Below are positions 8,926-17,578 of a stretch of 61,830 nt of DNA, piece by piece (the first letter of the stretch is position 1; each line of letters opens with the position of its first letter). Origin of the DNA: Nostocoides jenkinsii Ben 74 (GTDB lineage: Bacteria > Actinomycetota > Actinomycetes > Actinomycetales > Dermatophilaceae). The position numbers and the translations under genes are program-made. The notes beneath the pieces are model-generated. The model made no database searches and was not told the origin of the DNA. It worked only from the letters and a program-made list of their open reading frames with translations. The DNA lies in NCBI RefSeq assembly GCF_001046875.1, contig NZ_HF571038.1, positions 693,609 through 755,438 on the forward strand, in the 5' to 3' direction.

Positions 8926-9447
8926 TCAGAAGAGCCGGCCGTCGTCCTCGGCTTCCGGACGCTCGAGCTCCAGCAGGAAGCGCTTGCGATCGAGGCCGCC
9001 CGCGTAGCCCGTCAGGCTCCCGTCCGCGCCGATGACGCGATGGCAGGGCACGATGATGCTGATCGGATTGACCCCGTTTGCGGCTCCCACCGCCTGGGCC
9101 GCGCCCGGGCGACCCAACGCCTGGGCGAGTTGTCCATAGGAGCGCGTCTCGCCATACGGTATGCCGCGCAGCAGCGCCCACACGGACTGGGAGAAGGCGT
9201 CTCCGCGGGGTGCCAGGGGAACGTCGAACTCCCGTCGGCGGCCGGCGAAATAGTCGCGCAGTTGGCTCTCCACGGCCCGGAACAACTCCCCCGGTTCCAC
9301 CAGCGGCCCGAAGTCCGGCAGCCGGTCCCGGCGCCGGTGCGGGGCGAAATAGAGCCCGGTGAGCGCCTCCCCCTCCGCGACCGCGGTCAGGGGCCCAATA
9401 GGCGAGTCGATCACGGTATGCACGGGCACGGTCACGCAGGCAGTCAT
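8926..9447 (-). CDS. ogt: methylated-DNA--protein-cysteine S-methyltransferase
   Basis: 173 residues, the usual length. The active-site motif PCHRVIG (Cys135) is intact, preceded by the helix-turn-helix region (IPYGETRSYGQLAQALGRPGAAQAVGAAN) and the Asn hinge. It transfers alkyl groups from O6-alkylguanine to itself in a suicide reaction. It lies 87 nt upstream of the glycosidase-like gene on the same strand; there is no sign of functional linkage. Confidence 0.96.
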   Translation of the reverse strand: MTACVTVPVHTVIDSPIGPLTAVAEGEALTGLYFAPHRRRDRLPDFGPLVEPGELFRAVESQLRDYFAGRRREFDVPLAPRGDAFSQSVWALLRGIPYGETRSYGQLAQALGRPGAAQAVGAANGVNPISIIVPCHRVIGADGSLTGYAGGLDRKRFLLELERPEAEDDGRLF

Positions 9448-9519
9448 ACCAGGTATGACGCGCCACCCGCTCTCCGTGTGAGCCCACCCCCCTTGCCGGA
9501 TTCCCGCCCAATCCCAGTA

Positions 9520-9572
9520 CCCGGCGCTTTGGGAGACCTTCTGACAGCCAGAAGGTCTCCCAAAGCGCCGGG
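9520..9572. repeat. long perfect inverted repeat between ogt and the tRNA cluster
   Basis: Arms 9520-9543 and 9549-9572 are perfectly complementary over 24 bp with a 5-nt loop (ACAGC). It lies downstream of the minus-strand tRNAs and upstream of ogt. There is no T-run on either side, and the stem is longer than an ordinary terminator needs. Confidence 0.85.
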
Positions 9573-9608
9573 AAGTCTCCCGAACTCGATTGGCCCGGAA
9601 ATGCGAGC

Positions 9609-9648
9609 GGCCCCTGACCTGGCGTTTCCGCTGGTCAGGGACCGTTTT
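9609..9648. terminator. hairpin downstream of tRNA-Val
   Basis: Arms CCCTGACC (9612-9619) and GGTCAGGG (9633-9640) extend by two outer pairs after a mismatch, with a 13-nt loop. TTTT (9645-9648) follows on the plus strand. It sits just beyond the 3' end of the minus-strand tRNA-Val and probably helps end that transcript. Confidence 0.45.
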
Positions 9649-9652
9649 GTGC

Positions 9653-9727
9653 TGGTGGGCGATACTGGGTTTGAACCAGTGACCTCTTCCGTGTCAAGGA
9701 AGCGCGCTACCACTGCGCCAATCGCCC
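9653..9727 (-). tRNA. tRNA-Val (GAC)
   Basis: The complement folds as a full cloverleaf: acceptor GGGCGAT/ATCGCCC, anticodon stem CTTCC/GGAAG with loop TTGACAC (anticodon GAC), T-arm ACTGG-TTCAAAC-CCAGT, discriminator A, and an encoded CCA. Confidence 0.96.
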
Positions 9728-9750
9728 GGGGTCGTCCAGGGTCTTGCTCG

Positions 9751-9821
9751 AGGTGGAGACGGGATTTGAACCCGTGTACGCGGCTTTGCAGGCCGCTGCC
9801 TCGCCTCTCGGCCACTCCACC
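9751..9821 (-). tRNA. tRNA-Cys (GCA)
   Basis: Acceptor GGTGGAG/CTCCACC, anticodon stem GCGGC/GCCGC with loop CTGCAAA (anticodon GCA), a T-arm with TTCAAAT, and the U73 discriminator expected for tRNA-Cys. CCA is not encoded. Confidence 0.96.
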
Positions 9822-9836
9822 AAATGGGGGCCAAAA

Positions 9837-10994
9837 TTAACCCTCCGAGCGGATGACCGGCCTCGAACCGGCGACCTCAACCTTGGCAAGGTTGCGCTCT
9901 ACCAACTGAGCTACATCCGCACTGGCGACGTCCGAAGTTGCCTTCGTTCGTGCGCTCAGAGACCTTAACCGATCCAGGACCGCTTCCCCAAATCGTGGGT
10001 TTTCGCCGCCCTCCTCGGCGCCTTCGGGGAAGGGCGTCAGCGGCCGGCGCATGCGTTCGCGGAGCGTGACCACCTCGCGTTCGGCCGGCCGAAGCTGCAG
10101 TGTGGCGGCGTTGAAGGCGGCCCCGATCAACACCGAGATCGCGATGAAGTAGAACCAGATCAGCAGCACGATCGGGGTGGACAGCGGCCCATAGATCGAG
10201 CTGCCCCCAAGCGAGGCGGCAATGGTGCCGCGCAGGACATACGAGGCCAGCGCCCACAGGATCAACGTCACGACGGCACCGGGCAGGTCCCGCACCCATG
10301 GGGTCTTCTTCGGCGTGGCGATGTGATATAGCGTCGTCAATGTGGCCACGACCAACACCGTGACCACGGGCCAATACAGCGCCACCAGGATGTCGAGCCG
10401 ATCCGGCAGGATCCGACCCAGCCACGTCGGCCCGATGAACATCAACGGGATCACTATGACGCCGATGACCAAACTCGCCAGATAGAGCGTGAAGCTCAGC
10501 GTGCGGGTTCGCACGATCCCGCGGACGCCGGACTGCCCATACATGATCGAGATCGTGTCCACGAAAACGTTCAGCGCCCGCGAACCCGACCACAGTGCGA
10601 GCACGAATCCGATCGAAATCAAATCACCGCGCCCACCGCGGAACACGTCACTCACCGTCGGTAGCAGCAGGTCGTCGATGATGTCCTGGGTGAGGAAGGT
10701 CCCCGCATACGTCTGGATTTGCCGGATGAACGAGTCGATGGTGACGTCGCCGATCCACGTGCCGAGGTAGCCGACGCCGCCGAAGAGGCCGAGCACCAGG
10801 GGCGGGAACGACAGCAGCGCGAAGAAGCCCGCCTCGGCCGCGAGGCCGGTGACGCGATAACGCAGGCAGACGCGGACGGTCTCGGCGACCAGGCGCGCGA
10901 ACATCAGCACCCGCGGGAACCGGGCGAGGAGCCGCCGGAGCGCGCGCTTCTTCTCGACCACAGGTTCAACGGTAACTGTGACAGGTGTTTCCAC
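9837..10994 (-). CDS. YihY/BrkB family inner-membrane protein
   Basis: 385 codons. About six membrane segments are visible, with the family landmarks: LAAEAGFFALLSFPPLVLGL near residue 52, ALWSGSRALNVFVDTISIMYG near 130, and a final WFYFIAISVLIGAAFNAA helix. The soluble C-tail is Arg/Glu-rich. The family is named after RNase BN/BrkB but is a membrane protein of unknown function. The last 28 or so codons (ADVAQLVERNLAKVEVAGSR...) are tRNA-Gly read as protein, so the true 3' end is doubtful: either the stop codon was lost or the transcript really overlaps the tRNA. Confidence 0.88.
   Translation of the reverse strand: METPVTVTVEPVVEKKRALRRLLARFPRVLMFARLVAETVRVCLRYRVTGLAAEAGFFALLSFPPLVLGLFGGVGYLGTWIGDVTIDSFIRQIQTYAGTFLTQDIIDDLLLPTVSDVFRGGRGDLISIGFVLALWSGSRALNVFVDTISIMYGQSGVRGIVRTRTLSFTLYLASLVIGVIVIPLMFIGPTWLGRILPDRLDILVALYWPVVTVLVVATLTTLYHIATPKKTPWVRDLPGAVVTLILWALASYVLRGTIAASLGGSSIYGPLSTPIVLLIWFYFIAISVLIGAAFNAATLQLRPAEREVVTLRERMRRPLTPFPEGAEEGGENPRFGEAVLDRLRSLSARTKATSDVASADVAQLVERNLAKVEVAGSRPVIRSEG
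9848..9920 (-). tRNA. tRNA-Gly (GCC)
   Basis: Acceptor GCGGATG/CATCCGC, D-arm TAGCTCAGTTGGTAGAGC, anticodon loop TTGCCAA (anticodon GCC), T-loop TTCGAGG, discriminator U. It is the first of a Gly-Cys-Val cluster. The upstream membrane-protein frame overlaps it completely. Confidence 0.96.
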
Positions 10995-11021
10995 TGGGAC
11001 GACACACGGGCATGGCCGTGC

Positions 11022-11549
11022 TCACGATGCATTCACCGCCGGCCAGGTGTCCGGTCGGCAGGCGCGCTGGTCGAACTCGGCCCGCGTCCACACCTCCCCT
11101 TGCCGCACCAGGACATCTCCCTGAACCAATTTCTCGTATGCCGCGTCGCTCACCTCCACCGGGGTCGTCCCCCGCTGCGCGGAGGTCGAGGAGACGTCGA
11201 TAACGGCCCGGTGCGCGTCTCGCAGGGGCAGCGGCCGATCGGCACTCCACGGCGCCGTCGGCGCGCCCGGGTCGACGGTGAACCGAGAACTCAGCGGCGA
11301 CGACGACGTGAGGGTCAGGAGGGAGGTGTTGGTCGCCTCCGGCGAGTTCTCCGGCCGGTCGAGGGCAACGACCGTAATCCGGTCGAATGTGGCACCGCAC
11401 GGATCCACCATCAGCACGGGGCTGCCCTGCGCGTCGAGCACAACCCCGACGATGCCGGTGATCTCCGTCTGGACCATGTTGCCGCACCCCACCAGCGACC
11501 CGGCCAGGACGATCGCTCCGACTGCCCAGGCACCACACCGAGTGTTCAT
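11022..11549 (-). CDS. small lipoprotein of unknown function
   Basis: 175 residues. The N-terminus MNTRCGAWAVGAIVLAGSLVGCGN is a lipoprotein signal with the lipidated Cys in LVGC. The body (TGIVGVVLDAQGSPVLMVDPCGATFDRITV...) is beta-rich with further cysteines (VDPCG, QRACRPD), possibly disulfide-linked. I do not recognise the family beyond similar actinobacterial lipoproteins. It lies 27 nt upstream of the YihY gene on the same strand. Confidence 0.75.
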   Translation of the reverse strand: MNTRCGAWAVGAIVLAGSLVGCGNMVQTEITGIVGVVLDAQGSPVLMVDPCGATFDRITVVALDRPENSPEATNTSLLTLTSSSPLSSRFTVDPGAPTAPWSADRPLPLRDAHRAVIDVSSTSAQRGTTPVEVSDAAYEKLVQGDVLVRQGEVWTRAEFDQRACRPDTWPAVNAS

Positions 11550-11644
11550 GCCTCGATCCTGGCGCCGGTCCCGCCGCCACCGCGTGAGGCGGTCTACTCA
11601 TCCTCGCCGGCCGCACCCCACCAGCCGCGACCTATAGTCCGCCC

Positions 11645-13288
11645 ATGACGACGCACGAGGTCCGCAATCAGCCGCCACCCTTCGGCGGTTATGACCTCCT
11701 TGCCGGCGATCCCGCTCTGGTCGCAGCCCTAGACCGCTGGAGTCCGTCTCGCGGCGACGTGACCGAACTGGCCCGTCTTGCCGCGACGTCCGACCCCGCG
11801 CGCTGGGCCGATCAAGCCGACACCTATCCCCCGGTCCTGCGCACGCACGACGCCGTCGGCAATCGCCTCGACGAAGTCGACTACCACCCGGCATACCACG
11901 CGCTCATGACGGTTGCCGTGGGCCACGGTTTGGGCGCCGAGCCTTGGCTCGCGAACGCGGGCACGGGTGCCCACGTGCGCCGCGCGACCGGCTTCTACCT
12001 CTGGTCCCAAGTGGAGAACGCCCACCTGTGCCCCGTTTCCATGACGTATGCCGCGGGGCCGGCCCTGCGGCATACGCCGGCTCTCGCGGGGGAATGGCTC
12101 CCCCGGCTCGCCTCCCGGGTGTACGACCCGCGGCTGGTCCCCGTCGCGGACAAGGCCGGGGCGATCGTCGGGATGGGGATGACCGAGAAGCAGGGCGGCT
12201 CGGATGTGCGGGCTAACACCACGACGGCCACCCCCGACGTCGCCGGCCCGCTGGGCTCGGACAGCGTCCGCCTGACGGGGCACAAGTGGTTCTGCTCCGC
12301 CCCGATGAGCGACGGCTTCCTGGTCCTCGCCCAAGGGCCGGACGGGCTCGGCTGCTACCTGCTGCCGCGCGTTCTGCCCGACGGCACCCGCAACGCCTTC
12401 GCCATCCAGCGACTGAAGAACAAGCTGGGCAACCGGGCCAACGCCAGTTCCGAGGTCGAGTTCGCGGGCACGTGGGCGACGCCGGTCGGGGAGCCGGGGC
12501 GCGGCATACGCACGATCTTGGACATGGTCGCGGCGACGCGACTCGACTGCATCCTGGGCTCGGCGGCGACGATCCGGCAGGCGCTGGCGCGGGCGGTGCA
12601 CCATACACAGCATCGGGCAGCCTTCGGCGCGACTCTCATCGACCAGCCGCTCATGCGTAACGTCCTAGCGGACCTGGCCGTGGAGTCGGAGGCAGCGACG
12701 CTATTGGCGCTGCGCCTGGCGCACGCGATCGACGAGGGCGAGAGCGACTTCGCCCGCCTCGGCGTGGCGATCGGCAAGTTCTGGGTCTGCAAGCGCACCT
12801 CCCCCGCCGTCGCCGAGGCCCTGGAATGCCTCGGCGGGCTGGGCTACATCGAGGAGAACGGCCTCGCCCGCCTCTATCGCGAGGCGCCGCTGAACTCGAT
12901 CTGGGAGGGCTCGGGCAATGTCAACGCGCTCGATGTCCTGCGGGCTATCACGCGTGAGCCCGCCAGCCTCGCTGCCCTCGCCAAGGAGTGCGCCTTGGCT
13001 CGCGGAGCGATCTCGTTGGTGGACACCGCCATTGACGAGATCGAGAGCGTCTCCACCCAGGCGTATGCCGCGGACGCGCCCTGGCTGGCACGTTCCCTTG
13101 TCGAGCGGCTCGCCCTCACCCTGCAGGCGAGCTTGCTTGTGCGCTACGCCCCACCGGAAGTTGCCGAGGCGTTCGCGCTCACCCGGCTCGGCCCGGACCG
13201 CGGCCTGACCTTCGGGACGCTGCCCGCCGCGATCGCGTCGGGCGCGCCCGGTCGAATCCTGATCGACCGGGCCACGCCTCGCCGCTGA
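11645..13288 (+). CDS. aidB: acyl-CoA dehydrogenase-fold alkylation-response protein AidB
   Basis: 547 residues, matching AidB in length. Family marks in order: NQPPPFGGYDLLAGD at the N-terminus, HLCPVSMTYAAGPALR near 128, MTEKQGGSDVRANTT near 178, GHKWFCSAPMSDGFLVLAQ near 215, RLKNKLGNRANASSE near 256, and the C-terminal ECLGGLGYIEENGLARLYRE. AidB binds FAD and DNA and is thought to protect DNA from alkylating agents. It converges on ppk2 with a 13-nt gap. Tag and ogt lie upstream but not in the same operon. Confidence 0.93.
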   Translation: MTTHEVRNQPPPFGGYDLLAGDPALVAALDRWSPSRGDVTELARLAATSDPARWADQADTYPPVLRTHDAVGNRLDEVDYHPAYHALMTVAVGHGLGAEPWLANAGTGAHVRRATGFYLWSQVENAHLCPVSMTYAAGPALRHTPALAGEWLPRLASRVYDPRLVPVADKAGAIVGMGMTEKQGGSDVRANTTTATPDVAGPLGSDSVRLTGHKWFCSAPMSDGFLVLAQGPDGLGCYLLPRVLPDGTRNAFAIQRLKNKLGNRANASSEVEFAGTWATPVGEPGRGIRTILDMVAATRLDCILGSAATIRQALARAVHHTQHRAAFGATLIDQPLMRNVLADLAVESEAATLLALRLAHAIDEGESDFARLGVAIGKFWVCKRTSPAVAEALECLGGLGYIEENGLARLYREAPLNSIWEGSGNVNALDVLRAITREPASLAALAKECALARGAISLVDTAIDEIESVSTQAYAADAPWLARSLVERLALTLQASLLVRYAPPEVAEAFALTRLGPDRGLTFGTLPAAIASGAPGRILIDRATPRR

Positions 13289-13301
13289 GTCGTCCCGCGA
13301 T

Positions 13302-14360
13302 TCAGCTCTCAGCCAGCCGAGCCTGCTGCTCGGCCACGTCGAACTCCGCCGCCGGCCACTGCGGGTCGAGTCGGGTCAGGGCGTCGAGGAGGAGGTTCAT
13401 CACGGCCAGGCGGGCGTACCACTTGGCGTTGGCCGGCACGACATACCAGGGCGCAACCTCCGTCGAGCACTTGTCCAAAACCGCCTGGTAGGCCTCCATG
13501 TAGGCGTCCCAATGGCCGCGCTCGTCGATGTCTCCCGGGTTGAACTTCCAGTATTTCTCCGGGTTGGCCAGCCGCTCGGCGAGCCGGGCCTTCTGCTCGT
13601 CCTTCGAGATGTGCAACATCACCTTGACGATCGTGATGCCAGCAGCCGCGGCGCGCTTCTCGAAGGCGTTGATCTGGGCATAGCGGCGCGCCCATTGAGC
13701 CCGCGGCACCAAGTCGTGCACCCGGACGATGAGCACGTCCTCGTACTGCGAGCGGTCGAAAACCCCGACCACCCCGGGCGTCGGCAGCGCCCTCTCGATG
13801 CGCCACAGGAACGGGTGCTCGCGCTCCTCGGCCGTGGGCGCCTTGAAGGCGGTGATGTCCACGCCCTGGGGGTCGACCGCTCCCACGACGTGGCGCATGA
13901 TGCCGCCCTTGCCGGAGGTGTCCATTCCCTGAACCACGAGCAGGACCGAGCGCTTGCCGCCGGCTTTGGAATCGGCATATAGCCGCTCTTGGAGATCGGC
14001 GACCCTATCGGCGAGGCCGGCCATCATGGCCTCCCCCTCGGCCCGATCGCCCTCGAACCCGGGGTGGGATTCCGGATCGAGGTCGGCGAGGACGAAGTCG
14101 GGCCCTACCCGCAGCGCCCGCTCGAAATCGGCCGGTGATGGGGAGTCGCTCTTCGCGGCCTTGGCAGCCTTGGTCGTGGCGACCTTGGCGGCCTCGGCGG
14201 CTGCGGCCACCACGGCCTTGGCTTCGGCCTTGGCAGCCGACTTCAGGGCCGCGTTCTTGGCCGCCACTTCTTCGACGACGCCCTTGGCCGCCGCGAGCTT
14301 GACCTTGTCCTCGCGGGACTTCTTCTTGTCCTTCTTCTTGGCCTTCTTGTCCTTGCCCAT
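13302..14360 (-). CDS. ppk2: PPK2-family polyphosphate kinase with a Lys/Ala-rich N-terminal tail
   Basis: 352 residues from ATG 14360. The kinase core (about 105-352) has Walker A GMDTSGKGG near residue 145, a Walker B-like FDRSQYEDVL near 200, and lid-region arginines (RAQWARRYAQINAFEK). PPK2 enzymes move phosphate between polyphosphate and nucleotides. The first 100 or so residues are unusual: MGKDKKAKKKDKKKSRED followed by repeated AKA/KAAK units, highly basic and helix-prone, resembling a histone H1-like tail. An upstream continuation of the frame has no supporting similarity. Confidence 0.93.
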   Translation of the reverse strand: MGKDKKAKKKDKKKSREDKVKLAAAKGVVEEVAAKNAALKSAAKAEAKAVVAAAAEAAKVATTKAAKAAKSDSPSPADFERALRVGPDFVLADLDPESHPGFEGDRAEGEAMMAGLADRVADLQERLYADSKAGGKRSVLLVVQGMDTSGKGGIMRHVVGAVDPQGVDITAFKAPTAEEREHPFLWRIERALPTPGVVGVFDRSQYEDVLIVRVHDLVPRAQWARRYAQINAFEKRAAAAGITIVKVMLHISKDEQKARLAERLANPEKYWKFNPGDIDERGHWDAYMEAYQAVLDKCSTEVAPWYVVPANAKWYARLAVMNLLLDALTRLDPQWPAAEFDVAEQQARLAES

Positions 14361-14399
14361 GGCGGCATCATGGCAGGTCTCGCGCGAGACAATGCCCAG

Positions 14400-15095
14400 A
14401 TGGACTTGAGACTCCTGCACGCCTCCTCGATCAGCACGGACGACCTCCGTGAGCTCTATGCGTATCCCGACCACCCGACCCTGAGGATGAACTTCGTGGC
14501 CACCCTCGACGGGGCCGCCAATGGCAGCGACGGACGGTCGGGGTCGATCAACAACCCCGCCGACAAGCTGGTCTACAACCTCAATCGCGAACTCTCCCAG
14601 GTCGTTTTGGTCGGGGCTCAAACGGCGCATGTCGAGGGATTCCGGCCAGCCGTCGACGGCGAACCACCGGTGGTGGCCGTCACCCGCTCCGGCCTCATCC
14701 CGCGCGAGTGGCGCACCTCCCCCGACGCCGCCGGGGGCGGAGCGATCCTGGTCACCTGCGCCGACGCCGCGACGCTGACGGACGCTCGCGATCTCCTCGG
14801 AGAGGAGCACGTATGGGTGCTCGGCGACCACGAGGTCGACCTCGCCGCGATGAAGGCTCGGCTCGTGGCCGCGGGCTGGACGCGCATCCTTTCCGAGGGC
14901 GGTCCGCGGTTCTTCTCCGCACTGCTCGCCGAGGGGCTCGTTGACGAGTTGGCCCTGTCGTATGTCGCGCGGCTCATCAGCGGCGACCATCACCCGCGCA
15001 TCACCGAGGGGCGCCCGAGCGACGCGCATCTCACGCGTCGCCACCTGCTCGACATCGATGGGACCTTGATCGGGTTGTGGGACGTGAGCTACTGA
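14400..15095 (+). CDS. RibD C-terminal domain-like pyrimidine/dihydrofolate reductase family protein
   Basis: 231 residues from ATG 14400 (MDLRLLHASS); an in-frame ATG at 14370 would add ten residues. It has the RibD-C/DHFR-like fold: RMNFVATLDGAANGSDGRSG, then LSQVVLVGAQTAHVEGF, the glycine-rich ILSEGGPRFFSALLAEGLVDELALSYV, and a terminal beta strand. It lacks the RibD deaminase domain, so it is one of the stand-alone reductases of unknown substrate. It is divergent from ppk2 with a very short gap. Confidence 0.88.
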   Translation: MDLRLLHASSISTDDLRELYAYPDHPTLRMNFVATLDGAANGSDGRSGSINNPADKLVYNLNRELSQVVLVGAQTAHVEGFRPAVDGEPPVVAVTRSGLIPREWRTSPDAAGGGAILVTCADAATLTDARDLLGEEHVWVLGDHEVDLAAMKARLVAAGWTRILSEGGPRFFSALLAEGLVDELALSYVARLISGDHHPRITEGRPSDAHLTRRHLLDIDGTLIGLWDVSY

Positions 15096-16291
15096 GCCAG
15101 GTCGTCGAGGAAGCTTGTCACTGCCGCATCCCAGCGCTGCGGGTCGGTGTTCCACTCCTTGCAGTGCCGGGCGGTGTCCCACGGAACCCACGTGACCAGG
15201 TCGGGCCGAGCCCTGGCCAGCGCCAGCGACGGTCCGAACGGCACGAATTCGTCGTCCGCACTGTGAATCAGCAGCATGCGGTGCCGCAGTTCCGCCGCCC
15301 GCGCCACCCAATTGGTGCGCGCCACATCGACGCTCTCGTGCACCCCGACGATCCGTCGCGACCAGTGCCGGCCCATGATCGTATGGCTCAAGTGGTGGAT
15401 CGGCGCGGGCACGTGGTTGAGCCGGGCATGGTGCTGCAGGACGTCGCCCCAGTCGACCACCGGCCCATCGAGGACGACGGCGCTCACCATCGCGGCCAAC
15501 TCCGACCGGTCGAGGGTCTGCAGGACGATGGCACCGCCCATCGACCACCCGACGAGGACGACTGACCGCGCGCCGTGGGCCACGGCATACGCCAAAGCAG
15601 CGTCGATATCGCGCCACTCGGACAGGCCCAGGTTGTAGCGCCCGTCGGGGCCGGGCGGGGCGTCCTCGTCGTTGCGATAGGCAGGGATGAGGATCGTATG
15701 CCGCGTGGCCCGCAGCGGCGCCACCGCGCGCAGGCACTCCTCCCGCAACGCCCCGCGGCCGTGGACGAGGATCGCCCATCGTTGCGGGTCCTCCCCCGGC
15801 AGGAGCCAGGCGGGCATCGGCCCGACGTCGCTGTCGATCAGGACGTCCTCGGCTGCCAAGCCCAGGCTGACCGGAGGTGGACCCCAATAGAAGTAAGGAT
15901 TCCAGCGCGCCGGCCCGGGCGCGAGCTCACCGGCATCGACCGCAAGCAGGTCCCGGGCAACCCGGGTCCCATCCGCCGACGTCCACCGGATCTCCCCCAC
16001 GCGGGCATGACCGGCGCCGGCGTCGAACCACACGCCATACCGACCGGGGACGAGGGTTTCCGGGCCAGCGACGAACTCGACCTCCGCCGAGGTGACGCTC
16101 GCAATCTCGACGTCATCGGGTCGGTGGCGATCCGGGGTCAGGACCTTGCGGGCGAAGTAGGCCGCGCCGGCCAGGGAGGCAGCACCGGTGCCCACGACCG
16201 CCCCCGCCGAGAGCGCGGCCGCTCCGGCGACCAGGCGACCGATGGGTCTGCCGACTGCTCCGTTGTCACCGTCGAGCAGCGAATCGGGCAT
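15089..16291 (-). CDS. membrane-anchored alpha/beta hydrolase
   Basis: 400 residues. An N-terminal hydrophobic segment (VAGAAALSAGAVVGTGAASLAGAAYFA) probably anchors it. A beta-rich domain (about 65-150) precedes an alpha/beta hydrolase core: AILVHGRGA near 183, nucleophile elbow GWSMGG, an acid candidate in HSADDEFVPF and the catalytic His in TARHCKEWN. The substrate is unknown. Its 3' end overlaps the RibD-C gene by 7 nt, tail to tail. Confidence 0.85.
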   Translation of the reverse strand: MPDSLLDGDNGAVGRPIGRLVAGAAALSAGAVVGTGAASLAGAAYFARKVLTPDRHRPDDVEIASVTSAEVEFVAGPETLVPGRYGVWFDAGAGHARVGEIRWTSADGTRVARDLLAVDAGELAPGPARWNPYFYWGPPPVSLGLAAEDVLIDSDVGPMPAWLLPGEDPQRWAILVHGRGALREECLRAVAPLRATRHTILIPAYRNDEDAPPGPDGRYNLGLSEWRDIDAALAYAVAHGARSVVLVGWSMGGAIVLQTLDRSELAAMVSAVVLDGPVVDWGDVLQHHARLNHVPAPIHHLSHTIMGRHWSRRIVGVHESVDVARTNWVARAAELRHRMLLIHSADDEFVPFGPSLALARARPDLVTWVPWDTARHCKEWNTDPQRWDAAVTSFLDDLAQ

Positions 16292-16362
16292 CGCGCCTCC
16301 CGGGATAAGCGGCGGCTACGCCGAGGCCCGCCACGACCATGAACAATCTATTGTGCAGTGCT

Positions 16363-16800
16363 ATGAGCGGATTGGCGGGCGGCAGCAAGCAGTATGCGGT
16401 GAATCTTCCCGAGGACGAGTGGCGGGCGCGACTGACCCCCGCGGAGTTCCATGTCCTGCGGGAGGCCGGGACCGAGCGACCCTTCACCGGCGAGTTCACG
16501 GACAGCAAGGCCTCGGGCGTCTACGCCTGCCGCGCGTGCGGCGCGGAGTTGTTCACCTCGACCGAGAAGTTCGAGAGTCACTGCGGTTGGCCGTCCTTCT
16601 ATGCCCCGCTGGCCGGGGACCGGGTCGAATACATCGAGGACCGGTCCCTGCCCGGACGCCCCCGGGTCGAGGTGCGCTGTGCCAACTGCGGTAGCCATCT
16701 CGGCCACGTCTTCGAAGGCGAGGGGTATGCGACGCCGACCGACCAGCGCTACTGCATCAACTCGATCTCGATGACCTTCCGCGACGCCGGCGCCGACTGA
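16363..16800 (+). CDS. msrB: peptide-methionine (R)-S-oxide reductase MsrB
   Basis: 145 residues from ATG 16363; ATG 16339 would add eight. Both zinc CxxC pairs are present (CRAC, CANC), as are the HCGWPSF motif and the catalytic Cys in RYCINS. It reduces the R epimer of methionine sulfoxide in oxidised proteins. The next gene, hemQ, converges on it 24 nt downstream. Confidence 0.96.
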   Translation: MSGLAGGSKQYAVNLPEDEWRARLTPAEFHVLREAGTERPFTGEFTDSKASGVYACRACGAELFTSTEKFESHCGWPSFYAPLAGDRVEYIEDRSLPGRPRVEVRCANCGSHLGHVFEGEGYATPTDQRYCINSISMTFRDAGAD

Positions 16801-16824
16801 GCGACGCGCGAACCGGGTTGCGCC

Positions 16825-17574
16825 TCAACGCAACTCGCGGACGAGATCGGTGATCTCGCGGCGCGGGCCGGTGAAGAACGGGATCTCTTCGCGCACGTGC
16901 AGGCGGGCCCGCGAGGCTCGCAACTCGCGCATGAGATCGACAATGCGGTGGAGTTTGTCTGCCTCGAACGCCAACACCCACTCGTAGTCACCGAGCGCGA
17001 AGGACGCGATCGTGTTGGCGCGCACGTCGGGATAGTCGCGGGCCATCTGCCCGTGCTCCCGCAGCATGTCGCGACGTTCGGCATCCTCAAGCACGTACCA
17101 GTCGTAGGAGCGGACGAAGGGATAGACGCACACGAAGTTGCGGGCGTGCTCGTCGGCGAGGAAGGCCGGGATGTGGCTTTTGTTGAACTCCGCGGGTCGG
17201 TGCAGGGCCAGGTTGGACCACACCGGCTTCAGGTGCCGCCCCACACCCGTGCGCAGGAACGCCTTGTAGGCCCGCTGCAGCGACTCGGCGTCCTCCGCGT
17301 GCCACCAGATCATCAGATCGGCGTCGGCCCGCAACCCGGCGACGTCATAACACCCGCGGACCACGACATCCTCGGCGGCGAGGGCGCCGAGGAAGGTCTC
17401 GGCCTCCAGTGCCAAGGCGTCGCGATCCCCCTCGCCGATGGGCGTGTCGACGGCGAAGACCGACCACATGGCATACCGGATGGTGTCGTTGATCTCGCGC
17501 ATGCGTGCGGGGCTGGGCTTGCCGGGATTGGGCTTGGCAGGGGTGGACGTAGCGGGGTTGGGACTGCTCGACAT
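16825..17574 (-). CDS. hemQ: coproheme decarboxylase (HemQ/ChdC)
   Basis: 249 residues of the chlorite dismutase-like family: [26 protein letters not shown], and the conserved [35 protein letters not shown] region, with the actinobacterial Tyr in [10 protein letters not shown]. It converts coproheme to heme b in the coproporphyrin-dependent pathway. A Pro/Ser/Lys-rich N-terminal tail of about 25 residues precedes the fold. It starts 4 nt after the stop of cgoX, so the two are almost certainly co-transcribed. Confidence 0.95.
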   Translation of the reverse strand: MSSSPNPATSTPAKPNPGKPSPARMREINDTIRYAMWSVFAVDTPIGEGDRDALALEAETFLGALAAEDVVVRGCYDVAGLRADADLMIWWHAEDAESLQRAYKAFLRTGVGRHLKPVWSNLALHRPAEFNKSHIPAFLADEHARNFVCVYPFVRSYDWYVLEDAERRDMLREHGQMARDYPDVRANTIASFALGDYEWVLAFEADKLHRIVDLMRELRASRARLHVREEIPFFTGPRREITDLVRELR

Positions 17575-17578
17575 GGCC

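Noticed and set aside
14361-15887. N-terminal extension of the PPK2 frame to 861 codons
   Set aside because: The extension is antisense to the RibD-C gene and part of the hydrolase gene; similarity to PPK2 begins only after ATG 14360.
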